In this document: positions 12,234 through 18,931 of the stretch, in pieces
Numbering within the stretch: position 1 is the stretch's first letter
Layout of the letters: each line of letters starts with the position of its first letter
NCBI GenBank assembly: GCA_003133815.1
Contig: PKZR01000310.1
Span: forward strand, 1 to 18,931
DNA from: Limisphaerales bacterium
GTDB taxonomy: Bacteria > Verrucomicrobiota > Verrucomicrobiia > Limisphaerales > UBA11358
DNA: 18,931 bases
Reading direction: 5' to 3'
The notes under the pieces: model-generated
What the model saw: the letters and a program-made list of their open reading frames with translations, nothing else
Told to the model about the DNA's origin: nothing
The model's database searches: none
Made by a program: the position numbers and the translations under genes

Positions 12234-15200
12234 TCACTTTTTATTGATCTGTAGCCGGATGAACAGGCTGTTGGTGATACCAGTCAAAGTGGCGAGATTG
12301 GGCTGGACGGAAAAGGCATCCTCCGTTCCATTTGTCAAGACGGAGGTAATTAGAAAATATTGCGGATATATATCGGCTCCGAACCAACTGGCCAGCAGGT
12401 TGGTTGTGGCCTGCGGGATGAAATTAAAGTAATTCAGTTGTGCAACCGGCACTTCATAGGCGAGCGTCAAAAGGCTGGAGGAATCGGGCCAGGCCAGATG
12501 TGGCAGCATTGGTGAGCCGCTGTTAGATACCAGTGGTGACAGACCAAAAGCGTTTTCAATCATCAACGGCTGCTGGTCCGGATCAGCGGTGGAATTGGGA
12601 TTCTGTCCGAGCGTGTTAAAATATTGGAGTTCCCAGGCGTCAATCAAACCGTTTCCATCGCGGTCGGCACCGGAAGGCGGTGGCGAACCGAAGAAGAAGT
12701 CCACCTCGTTGGAGTAAAGCCCGGTGGCCGTGTTCAGCGCGGACGAGGGGGCATAGGTGCCCGGAGGTTGAGTTTTTGTTCCTATGGGTGCGACGCCGTC
12801 CAGAAAGGAAATGTTTCCCGACGGATAAACCGGGTTGACATTCGCCACATCCGCCGGCGGCGGTGTGAGCACGCAGAAAAATAGGTTGGACGAAGTCGTG
12901 ACGAACGTTACCGGCTGCTCGGTGGTCTGCAAAGTGGCCCAGTTCAACTGGCCGTGATAACCCTCAAATTCAGGATAGACCCATGGCGTGGTGGTCGGGG
13001 CGATCAACGTGCCCTGGCCCGTCCAAGTGTAGTTGTAAGATTTTGTATGCACAAAAACCTCCTGACCATCCATCCGGTTTTTGTAAACCCGATACGGTCC
13101 GCGCCCCAGCCAGCTCATCGCTGTCACCTTGTTGGTCGGATAGTTGAAGGTGATGCCCATGAAATTTTGCGACCCGGTCAGCGTATAAACGTAAGTGAGC
13201 TTCAACCATCCGTCCGGGCGCAGGCTCCACTGAAAGGCGTTGGCCGAACTGCCGATATTGTTGGCCATGACAAAATAATTTGTGCCGTCGGAATAATTCG
13301 TGACGGTGACGCCGCCCCACGAGCCGGCCACCAGCACCGGGCCGTTCGTGAACGACACCGGCAGATTGGAAACCGTCAGGCTGCTAAGGTAGCCTGTCGT
13401 CTTGCTAAAGTGAAAAATGCGCGGGCCGTTGGTGACGATAATTTCCGCCGCGTTTGTGCCGGCGGAAATCGCCGGCGCGATTGCAGAAACATTTCCCATC
13501 AGCCGGTCATGGATTTGTGAGGGCGTGTGCAGCGGCCAGGTCCAAGTGTAAAGATTATTACCGAGCGGATCGGTCGCCGTCAGGCGCAGCGCGTCGTAAT
13601 TCGTGCCGTTGGCGGGAAAGCCCGGCAACACGAGCGAACCGCTGGCACCGGGCGCGATGTTTGGGCCGGCAAAATTGCCGCTGTCCAAGGCGACAACCAA
13701 ACCGCCGGTGAGCGCGTTGGTGCTGGTGTTAAATGTGTTGGTCGGATCGTTGGCGTCGGGATACCAGCCAAGCTGCCAGTCGAACGTGCATTGGTTCAAG
13801 CTGGTGAAATCCAAGCGGTTTGAAACGGCCAGCGTTCCGTTGAACGCGGCGGGAGTGGGTGCCCCGACCCGCACCGGATTGTAGACGGATTTGTAACTGT
13901 AATAGCTCGCCTCCGGCTGGCGATACGGTCCGACGATGCCGTCCGGCGCCTTCATGTCATTGACATCAATCTGGCCGCCCTCATCGTCGCGCACCACGCC
14001 TTCGTCCAGAAATGCCCAGGTGAACATTCCGCCGCCGTTCGTGGCTGTGCGCATCAAGTCCCAATAATCCGACAGGCTCGCGCCGCCGCCGCCGTCGTAA
14101 TTGGCGTGGAGAATTTCCGTCGGCAAACAGACGGGCAGACCAGCACCCAATTCGCCGGTGAAAGTGGTGTAGGACGGATAATGATCGTCCACCACGTTGT
14201 TAAACGTCCCGGTTCCGTAGCCGGGCCGGTTGACATGGCGGTTTTGCGGATCCCAGATGGCAAAGACATTTGTCGAACTGGAGCCGTTGTTGTCCACCGA
14301 GGTGTTCCAACCACCTTCATTGCCGTTGTCCCACGCGATGATGCAGGGATGGTTCACGTCGTGAATCACCATTTCTTTCACGAGTTCAGGCGCGATGGTG
14401 CTGTCGTAAGCATGCTGCCAGCCGCCCAGCTCGTCAAAAATATACAAGCCCAACCGGTCGCATTCCTGCAGGAAAACTTTGTTCGGCGGATAATGGCTCA
14501 TGCGGACGGCATTGAAGTTCATGTCCTTGATCAACTTGATGTCCAAGTCGTCCTCGGCCTGACTGCTGGCGCGGCCATCGTTCGGCCAGAACTCGTGCCG
14601 GGTGACGCCGCGCAGGACAACTTTTTTTCCATTGATCAAATAGCCGACGTTGTTGCTGAAAGTGACGGTGCGAAAACCAATCTGGTTCGTCACCGTGTGA
14701 ATCAGATTGCCGCTCGCGTCGAGCAACTGCACCGTCAAGGTGTAAAGATTTGGAAATTCCGTGGACCATAATTGCGGCGAAGGCAGCGTCGCGGAAAGCA
14801 GCACATTGGTCGCGCCGGCGGTCACGGTGTTGGAGAAAACATTTCCCAACTGCACACTGTTCGTGTCGGTCACGCTCGCCGTCACGATGCCGTTGTTTGT
14901 GATGCCGGCAAGAAAGACATTCACATTGATCAAGCCGCTGGCCTGCGCGTTCACCGCCAGCCGCTGAATATTGGCCGCCGGCATGGCCTCCAAATAAACC
15001 GGCCGGAAAATGCCGCTGAAATTCCAGTAATCCGCCTCGCGTTCGGCCGTGTTCACGGAATTGTTGGCCGACCATTCGCTCACCGTCGTGTTCAGGACAT
15101 TCGTGCTCGCGCTAACCACGACGTTCGTCGTGACATCGTAGCTGAATTCATAAAATCCGCCCTGATGGGGATTGGTGGTGACGACGTAGTTGGTGATGCC

Positions 15201-16388
15201 GGTGCCATTCACGCCGGAAACGCCCAGGCCAACCGCACTGTAAAGATTGGTCAAAGCACCGCCGGAATTTTCCATGGCCAAAACGCCGCCGGCTCCCACA
15301 TTGGGAACCGCATTGGTGCCGGGAGTGTTGGTGTTAAAATTCCACTGATACAATGGCGTGGGTGGCGTGACCGCATTATTGCTTACGGCGGAGGAGCAGA
15401 CGGCTGCGATGGACGACTGGCTAAGCGCGCTGTTGAAAATCCGAAAATCGTCACCCCAACCCTGAAAGGCGCGGGTGAAATTATAGCGATTCAAGAGAAA
15501 CGCATAGGCGCTGGTGCCAAAGGCGACCGGACCTTGCAACAACGTTTGTGTAGAAATAACTGTTGGAGCCGCATTCTTGCTGCCCACATAAAAATTGACG
15601 TTGTTGGCCGAGAGAGTGGAATCGTAAGTCACAGCCACAAAAACCCAATCGCTGCCGGTGAGCACCCCGGCGGCGGTGACGACATTGCCGGTGTTGACGG
15701 TAAATTGCAACTTGGCGGTATCCTCAATGAGAAACGCCGCCCCATTCGCTAGACTGGTGTCATAAGTTGGCGTAGCACCGACCGTGATGATGCGGGGATA
15801 TTCGCCGCTCACCATCGTGCTGAAGTCCGCCGTGGGTTTGATCCAAGCCGTGAACGTCACTTGGTTCAACGTGCCCAGATTAAGATTGCCAGTGGGGCTT
15901 AAGGCAATGCCGCCAGTGCCGCCCGGGGAAGTCGCGGCGGAATTGTCCAAGGCGCGATCGAATGGAAGTGCATTGGTCACGGTGCCGGTAATGGTGGCAT
16001 TGGTAATGACGCCGGCAACAACCTGACCGTTGATGCTGGTGGCCGTGTCGGTCAGGACGCCTTCATAGACCAGATAAATTCTTTGTCCGGCCCAGCCTGC
16101 GGGCACGGAAAACGTGGTGCTGTATTGGCCAACGGAAGTTGAAGTGGGACTGTTCTGATAACTATAATTGCCGAAGCCCTTCGTCTGCCAGCACGATGGC
16201 ACAGGAATGGTGGTCGCGACATTATTGCTGCGCCCGCCGCCCGTCATGTAAAACTGCCACGGCACCGTGTGATCCTTGTCCGTGCCGGAAAGATACTGGA
16301 CGGCGGTGTATTGCGCCTCGGCAAATGGGGCGAACACAAGTGCGGATATCAGCAGGCTCCAGCGATTTTTTGCGCGCATAAAAAACAT
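12234..16388 (-). CDS. Secreted GH2 beta-galactosidase-like glycoside hydrolase with nested LamG domain
   Basis: The 1384-residue exported enzyme should hydrolyse beta-galactosides or related glycans. A signal peptide (basic RAKNR, then LLISALVFAPFAEA) ends near residue 25. The GH2 sugar-binding domain (IPVPSCWQTKGFGNYSY, 61-77) is interrupted after SINGQ (118-122) by a concanavalin/LamG-like domain (about 140-340; VTFTAWIKP, WVFVAVTYDS, DDFRIFNSAL) and resumes at HQGGFYEFSYDV (408-419). The TIM barrel has the acid/base E691 (GNEGG) and nucleophile E758 (LPTEILHANYDGG). A beta-galactosidase small-chain domain follows, with SWLGRGPYRVYKNRMDG near 1090. Near 1245 is a calcium-loop-like DRDGNGLIDAWE, then a C-terminal domain. 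M1 (16388) and M4 (16379) are both possible starts, without a clear ribosome binding site. It starts 5 bp after the upstream gene, suggesting an operon. Confidence 0.9.
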   Translation of the reverse strand: MFFMRAKNRWSLLISALVFAPFAEAQYTAVQYLSGTDKDHTVPWQFYMTGGGRSNNVATTIPVPSCWQTKGFGNYSYQNSPTSTSVGQYSTTFSVPAGWAGQRIYLVYEGVLTDTATSINGQVVAGVITNATITGTVTNALPFDRALDNSAATSPGGTGGIALSPTGNLNLGTLNQVTFTAWIKPTADFSTMVSGEYPRIITVGATPTYDTSLANGAAFLIEDTAKLQFTVNTGNVVTAAGVLTGSDWVFVAVTYDSTLSANNVNFYVGSKNAAPTVISTQTLLQGPVAFGTSAYAFLLNRYNFTRAFQGWGDDFRIFNSALSQSSIAAVCSSAVSNNAVTPPTPLYQWNFNTNTPGTNAVPNVGAGGVLAMENSGGALTNLYSAVGLGVSGVNGTGITNYVVTTNPHQGGFYEFSYDVTTNVVVSASTNVLNTTVSEWSANNSVNTAEREADYWNFSGIFRPVYLEAMPAANIQRLAVNAQASGLINVNVFLAGITNNGIVTASVTDTNSVQLGNVFSNTVTAGATNVLLSATLPSPQLWSTEFPNLYTLTVQLLDASGNLIHTVTNQIGFRTVTFSNNVGYLINGKKVVLRGVTRHEFWPNDGRASSQAEDDLDIKLIKDMNFNAVRMSHYPPNKVFLQECDRLGLYIFDELGGWQHAYDSTIAPELVKEMVIHDVNHPCIIAWDNGNEGGWNTSVDNNGSSSTNVFAIWDPQNRHVNRPGYGTGTFNNVVDDHYPSYTTFTGELGAGLPVCLPTEILHANYDGGGGASLSDYWDLMRTATNGGGMFTWAFLDEGVVRDDEGGQIDVNDMKAPDGIVGPYRQPEASYYSYKSVYNPVRVGAPTPAAFNGTLAVSNRLDFTSLNQCTFDWQLGWYPDANDPTNTFNTSTNALTGGLVVALDSGNFAGPNIAPGASGSLVLPGFPANGTNYDALRLTATDPLGNNLYTWTWPLHTPSQIHDRLMGNVSAIAPAISAGTNAAEIIVTNGPRIFHFSKTTGYLSSLTVSNLPVSFTNGPVLVAGSWGGVTVTNYSDGTNYFVMANNIGSSANAFQWSLRPDGWLKLTYVYTLTGSQNFMGITFNYPTNKVTAMSWLGRGPYRVYKNRMDGQEVFVHTKSYNYTWTGQGTLIAPTTTPWVYPEFEGYHGQLNWATLQTTEQPVTFVTTSSNLFFCVLTPPPADVANVNPVYPSGNISFLDGVAPIGTKTQPPGTYAPSSALNTATGLYSNEVDFFFGSPPPSGADRDGNGLIDAWELQYFNTLGQNPNSTADPDQQPLMIENAFGLSPLVSNSGSPMLPHLAWPDSSSLLTLAYEVPVAQLNYFNFIPQATTNLLASWFGADIYPQYFLITSVLTNGTEDAFSVQPNLATLTGITNSLFIRLQINKK

Positions 16389-16393
16389 TTTAA

Positions 16394-18931
16394 TCAGGGG
16401 ATTTGCAGCAGGTAAAATCCCTGCGGCCAGCCTGAGTTGACAGGATTGGTGAAATTGAAATTGCCGCCCGCATCAAATTGATTGGTCAATAGCCGCGTCC
16501 AGTTGGAAATCGGCGTGGAAAAATTCGTCGCGCCCAGCAGGTAAAAACTTGCGTAGCCCGCGCCAGTTCCGCCGTTGAAAACCAAGCCGCCACCCGAAAG
16601 TATTACCTGACCAATGACGGGATGCGGCGTGACAATGACAGTCAGGACGCCGGCACTGTTGAGCGCGCCCGTGTTCCAAGCCAGACCGGCCGGCAACGCC
16701 GGCAAAATCGCATTGGCAAAGGCCCCGCTATAACTGGCGGCGTTGAACAGCTTGAAGCTGTCACCGTTTGCCAGGGCCGTTGAGCCGATGTTCGTCACGA
16801 CCAGGGTTCCGCCGTTTATTAGCGCGCCGGAAATGTTCACAACGTCGTTCGTCGTCGGCGATTTGCTGATTTCAAAAAAACTTGTGCTGCCCGCCGCGAG
16901 CGTAAGCGAACTCCCAAACGTCAGCGTGCTCAACGAACCGCCGGGTGACAGCGTGCCACCCGCCTGAATTGTCGCCGCGCCGTTGATGACGCCATTGCCG
17001 CCGAGTTGCCCGCCCGCACCGACGGTCACCGTGCTGCCAGACACCAATGAACCGTTGACCTGCAAAAATCCATTGGTCACGGTGGTCGCGCCGGTGTAAG
17101 TGTTCGCGGTGTTCAAAGTGAGTGCGCCACCGGCGACGTTGACAGCCAGTGTGCCGGCACCATTGGCAATGGGATTATTCGTAACGAAGATATTGCCAGG
17201 GCCAACGAACGTCAACGTTTTCAAACCGCTGTTGCCGGCGGTGATGCCGCCGCTGAAGGTCAGTGCGTTTCCGCCCGTGTTCGCCACCTGCGAAATGGTC
17301 AGCGGCTGGTTGACCGTCACCAGATTTGTGAAAGCCGCATTGTTGTCCGTGCTGCCGCCGAGCGTGTATGTGCCAGAAGACGTGAGCTGATTCGCAATTG
17401 TAATTGGATGACCAACATTGTATGCGCCGCCAATCAGCAATGCCGGACTGGAATTATTGGCCGTGGTATTTGCATCGCCGAGCGTGACCGTCGTGCCGGG
17501 CTTGCCCAACGCGCCCGCAGAATTCGCTTGCGCGGTGGAGCCGTTAATCGCCGGTATGGTTTGGTTGTCCGCATTGCCGCCAATCAAAGTTCCGGCGCTG
17601 ACCACCGTGCCGCCGTCGTAAAAATTCAAACCGGAAAGCGCCATTGTTCCCGAACCTGACTTGACCAACTGGCACGTGGTTTTTGTGCCGCCGTAATCGG
17701 CGTTCACATCGCCAATGGTGCACGCCACCGTCAAATCCACATTGGAGTCGCCGGTGACATCCGCCACATTAAAGGTGGTGGTGGAGTTGTTCAGGCTGAT
17801 GCCGTCCCAAGCGGTCTGGCTGGCGATGATGGACGATGGGGCAGAACCGCCCACGGTTACATTGCCACCAAGCTGATAGGAAAGGTAAGAATAAAGATAA
17901 CCTGCCGACGGCTTGTAGTTGAGATTGCTCGAAGGCACATTGGCGCTAATGGTGCCGCCATTCAAGGTTAATACTCCGATAAGATTTGAAACTTTCTCGC
18001 ACTTCAATGTTCCGCCATTGATGACCAGCGGCGGCGGCGTGGTATTTTTCCCCGTGCCAAGCTGTCCGAACGTGTTGTTGATTTGCAAATCAAGCGTGCC
18101 GGGACTGTTGATTGTAACCGTCCGTGTGTTGATGCCGCAATTGCCCAACGGCCCGGCGGTTCCGCCAACGCCATTGACGGTGTTGGTGGCAGCGAGCGTT
18201 CCGTTGTTGACGATGATGTTGCCGCTGAAAGTATTTGCCGCCGTCAGCGTGAACGTGCCAGCACCAGATTTGGTCAGGCCGCCCGTTCCGGCAATGGCGC
18301 TGCCGCTGATGACAAAGTTTTTCGCTGTATTGTCCACAACAATGGCCGCCGGCGACCTGCTCGCGGAGGCGCTGACCGTCGTGTTGCCGAGCGCCGAGTC
18401 GTCAAACTGCACGGTGACTCCGTTCTGATAGGTCGTCGTCACGCCATTGGTCAGCCAGTTTGCCGTCGTGGTGTCCCATGTGCCGCTCGCCGCGCCGGAC
18501 CAGATCGTGTTGGGCGTCGTCCCCGGAGTTTGAAAAAATTCCAGTTCGGCGACGTTGCCAAATCCGTTTGTGCCGGACACATAACGCACAAAGCGAAAGG
18601 CCGTGGTGTTGGTGACGCTCTGCAACGTAATCACACCTTGCGGTGGCGAGTTGGTGATGGTGAACAGTTTCACGGCGTCGCTGAAATCCGCCGCGTTCGC
18701 GCCCTGAAAAATTCCGCCCAGCATCCGGCCCGAAAAATTTGAGCCGCCGTTGTCGGGGCGTGGACAATAACCGATCATCACGATGCTCGTCTTCAGGCTG
18801 CTGCCGAAATCAAGCCCGACCCAATCACCATTCGCATCCGGCCCGTCGAAAAAAGTATTTGTATTCCAGTCCATCGCCGCTTCCTTCACGTTGGCGGCGA
18901 CATTATTGGACGAGCCGTCGGTGCCGATGAT
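16394..18931 (-). CDS. Autotransporter-type beta-strand-repeat surface protein (5' end outside window)
   Basis: The frame is open through the right edge (845 codons seen). The upstream part lies outside the window, since IIGTDGSSNNVAAN continues in frame before the first internal GTG. Residues up to about 145 resemble a discoidin/F5-8C-like carbohydrate-binding fold: NTNTFFDGPDANGDWVGLDF, then AFRFVRYVSGTNGFGNVAEL. Then come several autotransporter-associated beta-strand repeats: GGLTKSGAGTFTLTAANTFS, LVKSGSGTMALSGLNFYDGG, ALTLNTANTYTGATTVTNGF. The C-terminal part (GGGLVFNGGTGAGYASFYLL) is of a type common in verrucomicrobial secreted proteins, possibly a sorting or anchoring module. No transmembrane barrel is seen. 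It is probably a long beta-helical surface protein that binds polysaccharide, cotranscribed with the GH2 enzyme downstream. Confidence 0.85.
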   Translation of the reverse strand: MIGTDGSSNNVAANVKEAAMDWNTNTFFDGPDANGDWVGLDFGSSLKTSIVMIGYCPRPDNGGSNFSGRMLGGIFQGANAADFSDAVKLFTITNSPPQGVITLQSVTNTTAFRFVRYVSGTNGFGNVAELEFFQTPGTTPNTIWSGAASGTWDTTTANWLTNGVTTTYQNGVTVQFDDSALGNTTVSASASRSPAAIVVDNTAKNFVISGSAIAGTGGLTKSGAGTFTLTAANTFSGNIIVNNGTLAATNTVNGVGGTAGPLGNCGINTRTVTINSPGTLDLQINNTFGQLGTGKNTTPPPLVINGGTLKCEKVSNLIGVLTLNGGTISANVPSSNLNYKPSAGYLYSYLSYQLGGNVTVGGSAPSSIIASQTAWDGISLNNSTTTFNVADVTGDSNVDLTVACTIGDVNADYGGTKTTCQLVKSGSGTMALSGLNFYDGGTVVSAGTLIGGNADNQTIPAINGSTAQANSAGALGKPGTTVTLGDANTTANNSSPALLIGGAYNVGHPITIANQLTSSGTYTLGGSTDNNAAFTNLVTVNQPLTISQVANTGGNALTFSGGITAGNSGLKTLTFVGPGNIFVTNNPIANGAGTLAVNVAGGALTLNTANTYTGATTVTNGFLQVNGSLVSGSTVTVGAGGQLGGNGVINGAATIQAGGTLSPGGSLSTLTFGSSLTLAAGSTSFFEISKSPTTNDVVNISGALINGGTLVVTNIGSTALANGDSFKLFNAASYSGAFANAILPALPAGLAWNTGALNSAGVLTVIVTPHPVIGQVILSGGGLVFNGGTGAGYASFYLLGATNFSTPISNWTRLLTNQFDAGGNFNFTNPVNSGWPQGFYLLQIP

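Noticed and set aside
14772..15752. 326-codon plus-strand open frame and its neighbours within 12600-16400
   Set aside because: These are antisense shadows of the GH2 gene, GC-biased and without recognisable domains.

Overview
The window looks like a Verrucomicrobiota chromosome, probably Limisphaerales/Pedosphaera-like. This is inferred from the right-hand third, which encodes two very large, Asn/Thr/Gly-rich secreted proteins: an autotransporter-type beta-strand-repeat protein and a GH2 beta-galactosidase with C-terminal segments of a kind typical for that phylum. No ribosomal or marker gene is present, so the taxonomy is an inference.

Positions 1 to about 12132 are the right-hand part of an integrative element; its left end lies outside the window. 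Its boundary is a 60-nt fragment of tRNA-Tyr(GTA) at 12073-12132: anticodon arm, variable region, T arm, 3' acceptor strand and CCA, with no 5' half. A tyrosine recombinase (10613-11959, minus strand) reads away from this fragment and has a TTGACA-17-TAAATT promoter. Behind it come an unknown 375-residue protein and a tightly coupled replication-type operon (9390 to 5924, minus strand). That operon encodes two small excisionase/AlpA-like HTH proteins, a Toprim-DUF3631 primase-helicase, a TubC-docking-like protein and a small basic protein. All four junctions are 4-bp ATGA overlaps. No relaxase, conjugation or capsid gene is visible. An integrase, AlpA-like factors and a primase-helicase at a tRNA gene recall P4/PICI-type phage satellites or small mobilizable islands.

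Positions 1-5700 look like cargo with mixed history. An XRE repressor and an ImmA/IrrE metallopeptidase form a pair under a promoter whose -10 is covered by a 20-bp dyad. Left of it lies a large minus-strand ORF that is an in-frame chimera of a Mod-type DNA methyltransferase and a Res-type helicase. The SAM-binding end of the methylase and the Walker A end of the helicase are both missing at the junction. Two unrecognised plus-strand genes, a truncated phage DnaT-like gene and an orphan ORF fill the rest.

The most striking unexplained signal is at 4141-4353. Six consecutive hairpins are enclosed by a closing stem, and wobble pairs favour the plus strand. A 52-codon ORF with a good ribosome binding site follows at 4407-4565, and a 12-bp hairpin follows that. 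This looks like an undescribed structured RNA plus small-protein module.

Right of the tRNA fragment is resident chromosome, both genes on the minus strand and 5 bp apart: the beta-strand-repeat protein (running off the right edge) and then the GH2 enzyme, which carries a LamG-like domain nested inside its sugar-binding domain. They probably act together in extracellular polysaccharide capture and breakdown.
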